Source: Streptomyces polyasparticus
GTDB lineage: Bacteria; Actinomycetota; Actinomycetes; Streptomycetales; Streptomycetaceae
NCBI RefSeq assembly: GCF_014493765.1
Contig: NZ_JACTVJ010000011.1
Coordinates: 248,001 to 312,000, forward strand
DNA length: 64,000 nucleotides
Direction: 5' to 3'
The notes under the pieces are model-generated. The model was not told the origin of the DNA, made no database searches, and saw nothing but the letters and a program-made list of their open reading frames with translations. A program made the position numbers and the translations under genes. Shown here piece by piece: positions 53,923 through 61,840 of the stretch (within the stretch, counting starts at the first letter, position 1; every line of letters begins with the position of its first letter).

Positions 53923-56539
53923 GCTCGAATTCGGCTCCTGGGTGGAGGACGCGGTCGGCTGGCTGCAGACCCACCTCGCCTGGCTCTTCGACTTCGTCAA
54001 CAGTGTCCTCGAGGGCATGTACGAGGGCGTCGACACGGTCCTCAGCGCCGGTGAGCCGCTCCTGATCGCCGGCATCTTCGCCGTGATCGCATGCTGGCTG
54101 CGCGGTCTGCTGCCCGGCTTCCTGGCCTTCGTGGGCTTCGCCCTGATCGATTCGCTCGGTCTGTGGGACGACGCCATGGCAACGCTGTCACTGGTGATCG
54201 TGGCCGCGGTGATCACCGTGGTGCTCGCCGTGCCGCTCGGTATCTGGGCCGCGAAGAGCAAGCGCATCAGCGGTGCGATACGTCCGGTGCTCGACGTCAT
54301 GCAGACGATGCCGGCGTTCGTGTACCTGATCCCCGGCGTGATGTTCTTCGGCGTCGGCGTGACCCCGGGTGTCATCGCCACGATCGTCTTCGCGATGCCG
54401 CCCGGCGTGCGCATGACCGAGCTCGGCATCCGTCAGGTCGACGGCGAACTGGTCGAGGCCGCCGAGGCCTTCGGCACCAGCCCGAAGCACACCCTCACCC
54501 GGGTGCAGCTGCCCCTCGCGCTGCCGACGATCATGGCCGGTATCAACCAGGTCATCATGCTGGCCCTGTCGATGGTCGTCATTGGCGGCATGGCGGGCGC
54601 GGGCGGTCTCGGCGAGAAGGTGTACGCCGCGATCACCCAGCTCCAGGTCGGCCTCGCCGCCGAATCCGGTGTCGCCGTGGTCATCCTGGCCATGTACCTG
54701 GACCGGATGACGGGCGCCCTCAACCAGCGCGTCTCGCCGCTCGGCCGCCGCGCCGCCGCCAAGGCCGCGGCCGCCGCGGGCCGCCTCAAGTTCGTGCACT
54801 ACAAGCCCGGCACGGCGATCGCCACCGTCGGTGTGGTCGTGCTCGCCCTGGTCGCCGGCGGCATGAACATCGCCGTTTCCAAGGACGACTCGGGACCGCA
54901 GACGGCCGCCGCCGACATCGGCAAGGGCAAGAAGATCAACCTGGGCTACATCCCCTGGGACGAGGGCATCGCCTCCACGTACCTGTGGAAGGAGCTCCTG
55001 GAGCAGCGCGGCTACGAGACGGACATCAAGCAGCTCGACCCGGGCCCGCTCTACTCCGGCGTCGCCCGCGGCGACATCGACTTCCAGACCGACGCGTGGC
55101 TCCCCACCACGCACAAGGACTACTGGGACAAGAACGCCGCGAACCTCGAGGACCTCGGCTCCTGGTACGGACCGACCTCCCTTGAGCTGACGGTGCCTTC
55201 GTACATGAAGGGCATCGATTCGCTCGAGGATCTGAAGGGTCAGGGGAAGAAGTTCAAGGGGAAGATCATCGGCATTGAGGCCAGTGCCGGGATGATGAAG
55301 ACCTTGAACGAGAAGGTGCTGAAGGACTACGGGCTGGAGGGGGAGTACAAGGTCGTCTCGTCCAGTACGTCGTCGATGCTGGCGGAGCTGCAGCGGTCGA
55401 TCCAGAAGAAGGAGCCGGTCGTGGTGACCCTGTGGTCGCCGCACTGGGCGTACGGCAAGTACGACCTGAAGAAGCTCCAGGACCCGAAGAAGGCCTGGGG
55501 CGAGGGCGAGCAGATCCACACCGTCGCCCACAAGGGCTTCTCCAAGAAGGACCCGACGGTCGCGAAGTGGCTGAAGGACTTCAAGCTGGACGAGAAGCAG
55601 CTCACCGGCCTGGAGAACGCGATCAAGGACGCCGGCGAGAACAACGAGCAGCAGGCCGTGAAGACCTGGCTCAAGAAGAACCCGGGCCTCGTCGACAAGC
55701 TCGCCCCCGTGCCGGGCGGCGGTGCCAAGGCGCAGGGCCGCGACGCCGGCATGACGGTCGACATGGGCTACTTCCCGTGGGACGAGGCCATCGCCTCCAC
55801 GTACCTCTGGGAGAACATCCTGGAGGACCGCGGCTACAAGACCACGAACAAGCAGCTCGACCCGGGGCCGCTGTACACCTCGCTCGCGCAGGGTCAGATG
55901 GACGTCCAGTTCGACGCGTGGCTGCCGACGACGCACAAGGACTACGTCGACCAGTACAAGGACAAGCTCACCGACATCGGGTCCTGGTATGGCCCGACGT
56001 CGCTCGAACTGTCCGTGCCTTCGTACATGAAGGGCATCGATTCCCTTGAGGATCTGAAGGGTCAGGGGAAGAAGTTCAAGGGGAAGATCATCGGCATTGA
56101 GGCCAGTGCCGGGATGATGAAGACCTTGAACGAGAAGGTGCTGAAGGACTACGGGCTGGAGGGGGAGTACAAGGTCGTCTCGTCCAGTACGTCGTCGATG
56201 CTGGCGGAGCTGCAGCGGTCGATCCAGAAGAAGGAGCCGGTCGTGGTGACCCTGTGGTCGCCGCACTGGGCGTACGGCAAGTACGACCTGAAGAAGCTCC
56301 AGGACCCGAAGAAGGCCTGGGGCGAGGGCGAGCAGATCCACGTCATGGGCAAGAAGGACTTCGCCAAGGACTTCCCGGAGCTCAACGGGTGGCTGAAGAA
56401 CTTCAAGATGACCGAGGAGGAGCTCGCCTCCCTCGAGGTCGAGATCCAGAAGGGCGGCCCCGACCAGCAGAAGGAATCCGCCCGCCGCTGGCTCGACGCG
56501 CATCCGGAGATGCTCGACAGGTTCGCGCCGGTGAAGTGA
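53915..56539 (+). CDS. Osmoprotectant ABC permease fused to two tandem substrate-binding domains
   Basis: 874 aa. Residues 1 to ~300 are the ProW/OpuAB permease, with the EAA coupling motif in LVEAAEAFGTSPKHTLTRVQLPLALP. A further membrane helix (about 300-325) leads to two OpuAC-type binding domains outside the membrane, starting near residues 341 and 612. Each has the aromatic betaine-cage motifs: GYIPWDEGIAS / GYFPWDEAIAS, DAWLPTTHKDY and LWSPHWAY. The domains share a 109-residue identical block (about 427-535 and 701-809) encoded by nearly identical DNA. The start overlaps the ATPase gene. A complete ABC importer is thus encoded by two genes. A perfect 20-bp hairpin follows. Confidence 0.93.
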   Translation: MPRLEFGSWVEDAVGWLQTHLAWLFDFVNSVLEGMYEGVDTVLSAGEPLLIAGIFAVIACWLRGLLPGFLAFVGFALIDSLGLWDDAMATLSLVIVAAVITVVLAVPLGIWAAKSKRISGAIRPVLDVMQTMPAFVYLIPGVMFFGVGVTPGVIATIVFAMPPGVRMTELGIRQVDGELVEAAEAFGTSPKHTLTRVQLPLALPTIMAGINQVIMLALSMVVIGGMAGAGGLGEKVYAAITQLQVGLAAESGVAVVILAMYLDRMTGALNQRVSPLGRRAAAKAAAAAGRLKFVHYKPGTAIATVGVVVLALVAGGMNIAVSKDDSGPQTAAADIGKGKKINLGYIPWDEGIASTYLWKELLEQRGYETDIKQLDPGPLYSGVARGDIDFQTDAWLPTTHKDYWDKNAANLEDLGSWYGPTSLELTVPSYMKGIDSLEDLKGQGKKFKGKIIGIEASAGMMKTLNEKVLKDYGLEGEYKVVSSSTSSMLAELQRSIQKKEPVVVTLWSPHWAYGKYDLKKLQDPKKAWGEGEQIHTVAHKGFSKKDPTVAKWLKDFKLDEKQLTGLENAIKDAGENNEQQAVKTWLKKNPGLVDKLAPVPGGGAKAQGRDAGMTVDMGYFPWDEAIASTYLWENILEDRGYKTTNKQLDPGPLYTSLAQGQMDVQFDAWLPTTHKDYVDQYKDKLTDIGSWYGPTSLELSVPSYMKGIDSLEDLKGQGKKFKGKIIGIEASAGMMKTLNEKVLKDYGLEGEYKVVSSSTSSMLAELQRSIQKKEPVVVTLWSPHWAYGKYDLKKLQDPKKAWGEGEQIHVMGKKDFAKDFPELNGWLKNFKMTEEELASLEVEIQKGGPDQQKESARRWLDAHPEMLDRFAPVK
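55193..55519 (+). repeat. 327-bp intragenic repeat, copy 1
   Basis: The first of two copies, offset by exactly 822 bp (274 codons), that differ at only two synonymous positions near 55221-55224. The boundaries are sharp: upstream and downstream the two binding domains are clearly diverged. Confidence 0.95.
56015..56341 (+). repeat. 327-bp intragenic repeat, copy 2
   Basis: Second copy of the block at 55193-55519, in the second binding domain. The sharp ends and near-identity point to recent homogenisation of the two domains by recombination. Confidence 0.95.
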
Positions 56540-56569
56540 GGTTCGGGGGCTGACGCTCCCGTGTCGCTT

Positions 56570-56614
56570 CGAAGGGTGGGGTTCACCACGGCCTGTGGTG
56601 AACCCCACCCTTCG
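56570..56614 (+). terminator. Perfect 20-bp hairpin after the osmoprotectant operon
   Basis: CGAAGGGTGGGGTTCACCAC ggcct and its exact complement, 31 bp after the permease fusion stop and 43 bp before the next gene. Confidence 0.93.
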
Positions 56615-56656
56615 GTGCGTTCCGCCGGCTTCACCTGTTCCTTACCCTCGGAGCTC

Positions 56657-57649
56657 GTGTCCCCGTCCCGCCGTGCCGTGCCCCTGAGCGCCGCCGCCGT
56701 CCTGGTCCTGGCCCTGATCGTGGGCCTGCTCCAGATCGGCCGCGCCGACGCCGCCCCGGTCTCGGCCGCCGCCGGACGCCTCGCGGTGCTCGCGGGCGAC
56801 GCGCGCGCCGCCGACGGCCACGCGTACGGACTGACCGACGACACCGGGCGCACCATGGACGCCGCGGAGATACGGCAGGCCGCGGACGGCAGCTATCTCG
56901 CCGTCTATCACACGGTGCTCGACGACGGCCGCTTCCACGCGGCCGTCGCCACGTCCACCGACCTCGTGCACTGGACCCGCCGCCATGACTTCGGGCCCGG
57001 CACCCATCAGGCCACGCTGGCCGAGGATCCGGCCGGCGGCTGGATCCTCGCCTTCGAGCGCGATCCCCGCAATCACATAGCGATACGGGGATACGCGAGC
57101 CTCGACGGCCTTCTGTCCGGGCAGGCGGACCGTTCCTTCGACGCCCCGCTCACGCTCTCGCGCTGCGCCGAGGGCACCCCCGCCATCACCGCGGTCCGCG
57201 GCGACACCATCGAACTGACCGGCCACTACCGGTCCGGCTGCGACATCGACCGCCAACTGCGCGCCACGCTCGAGGACTTCACCACCTGGCAAGCCGAGCC
57301 CGACCCCACCCTGGACACGGCGCTGCGCGCATGGGGGAGCAACGGCAACATCGGCGACCGCTCGTCCGTACGGCTCGACGGCCGCGACCTGGTCGTCATC
57401 GAAGGACAGCGGCTCCGCGACGACTTCGCCAGCTGGCGCACGTACATCTACGATCCCCGCCGCGGCCGCGCCGACCTTCTGACGCTGCGCACCCACGGCG
57501 CCAGCACGGCCTTCGCGAACCCCGCGGTCTCCCTGCTGACGTCACCGTCGGGCCGCCCGGCGCTGCTCGTCAGCGCGTTCATCCCGCGGGAGGGCGCGGC
57601 GCCCGGCGAGGCCGGACAGATGGTCTTCTGGCGCGAACTCGGGGACTGA
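56657..57649 (+). CDS. Secreted protein with glycosidase-like propeller features
   Basis: 330 aa from a GTG at 56657 with CGGAG upstream. A signal peptide runs to about residue 33 (VPLSAAAVLVLALIVGLLQIG, then ADAAP). The mature protein has blades such as GSYLAVYHTVLDDGRFHAAVATSTDLVHWTRRHDFG, ILAFERDPRNHIAIRGYASL and WRTYIYDPRRGRADLLTL, which resemble five-bladed GH43/GH32-type glycosidase propellers. I cannot identify a clear catalytic triad, so function is open: a sugar-binding or degrading extracellular protein. It is isolated between terminators and a helix-hairpin-helix gene. Confidence 0.7.
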   Translation: MSPSRRAVPLSAAAVLVLALIVGLLQIGRADAAPVSAAAGRLAVLAGDARAADGHAYGLTDDTGRTMDAAEIRQAADGSYLAVYHTVLDDGRFHAAVATSTDLVHWTRRHDFGPGTHQATLAEDPAGGWILAFERDPRNHIAIRGYASLDGLLSGQADRSFDAPLTLSRCAEGTPAITAVRGDTIELTGHYRSGCDIDRQLRATLEDFTTWQAEPDPTLDTALRAWGSNGNIGDRSSVRLDGRDLVVIEGQRLRDDFASWRTYIYDPRRGRADLLTLRTHGASTAFANPAVSLLTSPSGRPALLVSAFIPREGAAPGEAGQMVFWRELGD

Positions 57650-57693
57650 GGTCCCGGGGCCCGTCATCGCTTGCTTCCGTAGGTTCGGTGGTG

Positions 57694-58158
57694 ATGAGCC
57701 AGAACCCGCCTCCCGCCCTTCTCGCGCGGCTCGTGCTCAGGGCTCGTGCCTGGGTCCACGCCGTGGCCGCCCGCGTGGACGAGTCGCCCGGCTCCGGTGC
57801 CGCTTCCACCGGCACGGAGCAGAACCGCGACGCGGCGCATACGGCTGCAGAGAAGGCGGGCCGCCGCAAGGAGGCGCGGCAGCTGCTCGCCAAGAACCCG
57901 GCGGCGGCCCGCGAACTGCGGATCGGGCGGCCCGATCTGCCCCGTGCCTACGACGACGGCGGTCTCGTCGACATCAACGGCGTCTCCGCCGATGTGCTCG
58001 TCCACGAGCTCGGCTGGAGCGCCGTCGAGGCGGTCGACGTCATCGAGGCGCGGGAGCGGCTCGGGCGGTTCGACGGCCCGAACGAGCTGATCTCCCTCAC
58101 CGGCATCCCGCCGGCCCGGGTCGACGCGGCGAGCGACCGGCTCGTCTACTCGGCCTGA
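57694..58158 (+). CDS. Helix-hairpin-helix (ComEA-like) small protein
   Basis: 154 aa from ATG 57694, or one codon earlier at GTG 57691; the ribosome site is weak. The C-terminal ~65 residues contain paired helix-hairpin-helix motifs: LVDINGVSADVLVHELGWSAVEA and LISLTGIPPARVDAASD, the DNA-binding module of ComEA-type proteins. The N-terminus is basic and Ala-rich with no signal peptide, so this is a cytoplasmic protein, unlike true ComEA. Function unknown; DNA binding is inferred. Its stop codon lies in a small tandem duplication. Confidence 0.75.
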   Translation: MSQNPPPALLARLVLRARAWVHAVAARVDESPGSGAASTGTEQNRDAAHTAAEKAGRRKEARQLLAKNPAAARELRIGRPDLPRAYDDGGLVDINGVSADVLVHELGWSAVEAVDVIEARERLGRFDGPNELISLTGIPPARVDAASDRLVYSA

Positions 58159-58224
58159 TCTGCTCTCGGCTTGATCCGCTCCCGCCCGGCGCGCGCATCG
58201 GCTGCACGCGCATCGGCTGCACGC
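58149..58224. repeat. 16-bp and 15-bp tandem duplications across and after the HhH gene stop
   Basis: CTCGGCCTGATCTGCT (58149-58164, containing the TGA) is followed by CTCGGCTTGATCCGCT (58165-58180), 14 of 16 identical. A separate pair, GCATCGGCTGCACGC, occurs twice in tandem at 58195-58224. Confidence 0.85.
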
Positions 58225-58384
58225 GGATCTACCGACGGGCGCGTGCATTACCAGGGCGGAGGGCAATCCGGATGGGGTTGTGGGAGCGAACTATCAGCAG
58301 ACCAGTTGACAGGGCGAGGGCAGCTGCCCTTGCGTAGGGTGCTGGGAACAGCGATCTGACCGCAGCGAAGCGAGGGGGGCCGGC

Positions 58385-58930
58385 ATGGACGACAAGTTCT
58401 CCGGACGGGTCGGTTCTGCCATCCGGCGACGGCGCAGGGCGCTCGGCCTCACCCTTGCCGCGGTCTCGGGACGCAGCGGTCTTTCGGTGCCGTTCCTCAG
58501 CCAGATCGAGAACGAACGGGCCCGCCCCAGCACCACCTCCCTCGAACGGGTCGCCGACGCGCTCGGCACCACCGCCGTCGAGCTGCTTTCGGCCGCCGAT
58601 GCCGAACGGATCGTGGAAGTGGTGCGCTCCGGACCGGCCGACGAGATGCCCGAGGTGCGGTCCCTGGTCCACGGCAAGCATCAGCTGCACGCCCTCGAAT
58701 TCGTCGGCGACCACGACTCGGGGCGCGAATTCCGCCACCGCAACGACGAGTTGATGTACGTGGCCGAAGGCGCCGTGGAGGTCGAGGCCGACGGCCGCGC
58801 CTACCGCCTCGCGCGCGGCGACACCATGTTCCTGTCCGGCGGAGTGCCGCACCGCTGGCGCGCGGCCGTGCCCGACACCCGCGTCCTGGTGGTCGCGGTG
58901 GCCGAGCACATCAAGGCCGAGCACGAGTGA
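58385..58930 (+). CDS. XRE-family regulator with cupin sensor domain
   Basis: 181 aa. An N-terminal XRE helix-turn-helix (about residues 8-62, LGLTLAAVSGRSGLSVPFLS) is joined to a C-terminal cupin (about 105-175: RHRNDELMYVAEGAVEVEADG, GDTMFLSGGVPHRW). Such proteins are one-component regulators that bind small metabolites or metal. The next gene starts within its stop (GTGA overlap), so the two are translationally coupled and likely functionally linked. Effector unknown. Confidence 0.92.
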   Translation: MDDKFSGRVGSAIRRRRRALGLTLAAVSGRSGLSVPFLSQIENERARPSTTSLERVADALGTTAVELLSAADAERIVEVVRSGPADEMPEVRSLVHGKHQLHALEFVGDHDSGREFRHRNDELMYVAEGAVEVEADGRAYRLARGDTMFLSGGVPHRWRAAVPDTRVLVVAVAEHIKAEHE

Positions 58931-59646
58931 TCCGCAGGGTCGTCTCGCTGGTGCCTTCGCTGACGGAGGCGGTGGCGGCGAGCGCTCCCGAGCTGCTCGT
59001 CGGCGCCACCGACTGGTGCACGCATCCCGCGGAGCTCGAAGTGGTCCGCGTGAAGGGCACCAAGAATCCGGACGTACGAAGGATCCTCGCGCTCCGGCCC
59101 GATCTGGTGCTCGCCAACGAGGAGGAGAACCGCCCGGCCGATCTCGCCGAGCTGCGCGCCGCCGGGCTGCACGTCCTCGTCACGCACATCCGTACGCTCC
59201 CGCAGGCGCTCACCGAACTCGACCGGGTCCTGCGGACGTGCGCCCTGCCCAGGCCGCCGTGGCTCGACGAAGCCGCCGAGGCCTGGGCCGAACCCCCGGC
59301 GCTCCCGCCGTGCCGCGCCGTCGTCCCGATCTGGCGCCGCCCCTGGACGGTGCTCGGCCGAGAGACCTTCGCCGGCGATCTCCTCGCGCGCCTCGGTGTG
59401 GTCAATCTGTACGCGGAGCACAGCGAGCGCTACCCGCGGATCCCGCTCGACGAACTGCACGCCCAGCGCCCCGATCTGGTGGTCCTGCCCGACGAGCCCT
59501 ACCGCTTCACGGCCGACGACGGGCCGGAGGCGTTCGCGGGAACCCCTGCGGCGCTCGTCGACGGCCGCTCGCTCACCTGGTACGGACCGTCCCTGGTGGA
59601 GGCGCCGGCCCGGCTCAGCGCGGAGCTGCGAGCAGCTTTCCGTTGA
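58927..59646 (+). CDS. BtuF-like helical-backbone metal-receptor protein, cytoplasmic form
   Basis: 239 aa, related to class III ABC binding proteins for cobalamin and siderophores (VVSLVPSLTEAVAA at the start, NPDVRRILALRPDLVLANEEENR, then PDLVVLPDEPYRF). It has no signal peptide or lipobox, so it should stay in the cytoplasm, unlike true transporter receptors. GTG start overlaps the XRE-cupin stop. No ABC genes are adjacent. It may bind a corrinoid or metal complex as a sensor or storage protein. Its 3' end overlaps the convergent TDT transporter by 32 bp. Confidence 0.83.
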   Translation: MIRRVVSLVPSLTEAVAASAPELLVGATDWCTHPAELEVVRVKGTKNPDVRRILALRPDLVLANEEENRPADLAELRAAGLHVLVTHIRTLPQALTELDRVLRTCALPRPPWLDEAAEAWAEPPALPPCRAVVPIWRRPWTVLGRETFAGDLLARLGVVNLYAEHSERYPRIPLDELHAQRPDLVVLPDEPYRFTADDGPEAFAGTPAALVDGRSLTWYGPSLVEAPARLSAELRAAFR

Positions 59647-60736
59647 ACAGACCGCGCAGGGTGTTCACCGCCGCGACCAGGACGGCGGCCACGAGGAACA
59701 CATAGAGCGTGGTGGCCAGCCAGGAGTAGGCGTCCAGGCCGGTGTGCCGGGCCAGTCCTGCGGCTCCGGTGACACAGGTGCCGACGGGGAAGGTGAATCC
59801 CCACCAGGTCATCGCGAAACCCATGCCCGCCCGCCGCGCCCGGATGACCAGGGACAGCGCGAGCGCCAGCCACAGCAGGGCGAAGCCCATCACCGGTACT
59901 CCGTAGACGACGGCGAACGCGCTGAACGCCGAGGCGTAGTCCTGGCTGATCGCGTCGGGTGCCACGTCCGCGAGCGCATTGACCGCGGTCGTGGACTGGC
60001 CGAGCGGGCCGAGGACCAGGAAGAGGGTGGGCGTCAGGGCGAGCGGCAGCGGTCCGTGCACCACAAGGCGGCCGAAGATCAGGGGCAGCATGACGAAGGT
60101 CGCGATCAGGCTGATTCCGAACATCGCGTAGCTGGCGAGCAGCATCGCCTCCTGCCACTGTCCCTGCGGCAGATGGGGCAGCAGGGCCGGGCCCTGAGCG
60201 GCCGAAACCATGGGGGCGACCACAGGCAGCAGCCATACGGGGCTCGCCTCGTCCAGGGCGATCTTGTGCCGGGCGACCATCAGATACGGCACGGCCGTGG
60301 AGGCCGCGAGCCCCACCAGGGTGCCGGCGACGAAGAGGACCGCGTCCACGCCGATCGCGGCCCGCTCGCCGATCACGTCCTTGCCGACGAGCAGGGTGGC
60401 GCCGCCCACCGCGAGCAGGGCCATCGACAGACAGCCGTAGAACGGGGCGACCCGGGGATCGAGCAGGTGCGAGCGGGCCTGGTCGCGGTGGTGGATCCAG
60501 TGCACCGCCCGTGCGCAGAGCAGCACGGCAAGGGCGGTCGCGGCGATCGCCCAGACGCCCACGGTGACGGGTCTCGGCACCGGATGCGGCAGCGTGGCTC
60601 CGGCCGACGCCACGATGGAGATGCCCATCACCGCGGCGTACCAGTTGGGCCCGAGATGGCGCACCGTCGCTCGCGTCCCGGTGTCGACAGCGGTGCGGGA
60701 CGGGGAGGGGGTGCGGGTACTCGAGTACGTTGCCAT
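59615..60736 (-). CDS. TDT-family transporter (TehA/SLAC1-like)
   Basis: Membrane protein of 373 aa with about ten hydrophobic helices. The opening LGPNWYAAVMGISIVASAG and the C-terminal AMTWWGFTFPVGTCVTGAAGLA are typical of tellurite-resistance/dicarboxylate transporters. Start taken at ATG 60736; the frame continues upstream into the LysR promoter without a ribosome site. It is divergent from a LysR gene, which probably controls it. The substrate could be a C4-dicarboxylate or an anion such as sulfite; the sequence does not tell. Confidence 0.88.
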   Translation of the reverse strand: MATYSSTRTPSPSRTAVDTGTRATVRHLGPNWYAAVMGISIVASAGATLPHPVPRPVTVGVWAIAATALAVLLCARAVHWIHHRDQARSHLLDPRVAPFYGCLSMALLAVGGATLLVGKDVIGERAAIGVDAVLFVAGTLVGLAASTAVPYLMVARHKIALDEASPVWLLPVVAPMVSAAQGPALLPHLPQGQWQEAMLLASYAMFGISLIATFVMLPLIFGRLVVHGPLPLALTPTLFLVLGPLGQSTTAVNALADVAPDAISQDYASAFSAFAVVYGVPVMGFALLWLALALSLVIRARRAGMGFAMTWWGFTFPVGTCVTGAAGLARHTGLDAYSWLATTLYVFLVAAVLVAAVNTLRGLFNGKLLAAPR

Positions 60737-60792
60737 GGCTTCAGCCTGTGCCAGGTGCACGGCCCGCACCAGCCCGTACCGGCCTATGTGGA

Positions 60793-60809
60793 CATAAGCT
60801 GGCGTTATG
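60793..60809. promoter_or_regulatory. Inverted repeat overlapping the LysR start codon
   Basis: CATAA-gctggcg-TTATG, a perfect 5-bp inverted repeat whose right arm includes the LysR ATG (60807-60809). It lies in the 70-bp divergent gap to the TDT gene. The T-N11-A layout fits a LysR box that also covers the regulator's own start. Confidence 0.55.
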
Positions 60810-61742
60810 AGTGACAGCACCGCCGCAGGTCAGGAGCCCGTTACGGCCGACCGGCTCGCCCATCGAGTGCCCGACCTGGGCGCGCTGCAACTGCTCATCG
60901 CGATCGCCCGCCTCGGCAGCCTCGGGCGGGCCGCCCGCGAGCTCGGGATCACCCAGCCCGCGGCGAGCAGTCGCGTACGGGCGATGGAGCGGCAGCTGGG
61001 CGTCGCGCTGGTGGACCGTTCGCCGCGCGGCTCGAAGCTCACCGACGCGGGCGCGCTCGTCACCGACTGGGCGCGTCGGATCGTCGAGGCGGCGGAGGCC
61101 TTCGACGTGGGGGCACAGGCGTTGCGCGACGGGCGCGACAAGCGACTGCGCGTGGCGGCGAGCATGACGATCGCGGAGTACCTGCTGCCCGGCTGGCTGA
61201 TCGCGCTGCGTCATGAGCGTCCCGGTACGGCCGTCCAACTGCTCGCGGGGAACTCGCAGTTCGTGGCAGAGCGGCTGCTGGCCGACGCGGTGGATCTGGG
61301 GTTCGTGGAAGGACTGACCGTTCCTTCCGGGCTCACCGGTGTCGTCATCGCCCGTGACCACCTGGTGGTGGTCGCCGCGCCCACGCATCCCTGGGCCAGG
61401 CGGCGGCGGCCGCTCGATCCGGAGGAGCTGGCGCGGACGCCGCTGATCCTGCGTGAGCACGGGTCGGGGACGCGGCAGGTGCTGGATGCCGCGCTCGGCG
61501 GGCTGGCGGATCCGTTGCTCGAACTCGCGTCGACCACCGCGGTGAAGGCGTCCGCGGTGAGCGGTGCGGGGCCCTCGGTGCTCAGTGAGCTTGCGGTGGG
61601 GGAGGAGTTGGCTGCCCGTCGGCTCGTACGTGTCCCTGTGGACGGTGTGCCGCTGGACCGGGCCCTGCGTGCCGTTTGGCGCGTCGGGCACCGGCCTGTG
61701 GGGCCTGCTCGGGATCTGTTGTCGTTGACGCGGGCGGGCTGA
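60807..61742 (+). CDS. LysR-family transcriptional regulator
   Basis: 311 aa. The N-terminal winged helix is typical (LGALQLLIAIARLGSLGRAARELGITQPAASSRVRAMERQLG) and the C-terminal domain is a periplasmic-binding-like effector fold. No ribosome site precedes the ATG and the promoter must lie close by, so the mRNA may be leaderless. It is divergent from the TDT transporter, its likely target. Effector unknown. A repeat-type terminator follows. Confidence 0.92.
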   Translation: MSDSTAAGQEPVTADRLAHRVPDLGALQLLIAIARLGSLGRAARELGITQPAASSRVRAMERQLGVALVDRSPRGSKLTDAGALVTDWARRIVEAAEAFDVGAQALRDGRDKRLRVAASMTIAEYLLPGWLIALRHERPGTAVQLLAGNSQFVAERLLADAVDLGFVEGLTVPSGLTGVVIARDHLVVVAAPTHPWARRRRPLDPEELARTPLILREHGSGTRQVLDAALGGLADPLLELASTTAVKASAVSGAGPSVLSELAVGEELAARRLVRVPVDGVPLDRALRAVWRVGHRPVGPARDLLSLTRAG

Positions 61743-61770
61743 ATTTTCCCCTACCCGCCCCTTCCCGAAA

Positions 61771-61840
61771 CTGGGGGCTTCGCCCCCAGGCCCCCGCATC
61801 CGAACTTCGTTCGGATCTCCTCAAACGCCGGAGGGGCTGA
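61771..61840. repeat. Streptomyces-type intergenic repeat / terminator element
   Basis: Three parts: the hairpin CTGGGGG cttcg CCCCCAG (61771-61789), the hairpin ATCCGAAC ttc GTTCGGAT (61798-61816), then CTCCTCAAACGCCGGAGGGG. The last block recurs after many Streptomyces genes, from memory. It terminates the LysR gene and also supplies the last codons and stop of the convergent amidotransferase. Confidence 0.8.
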
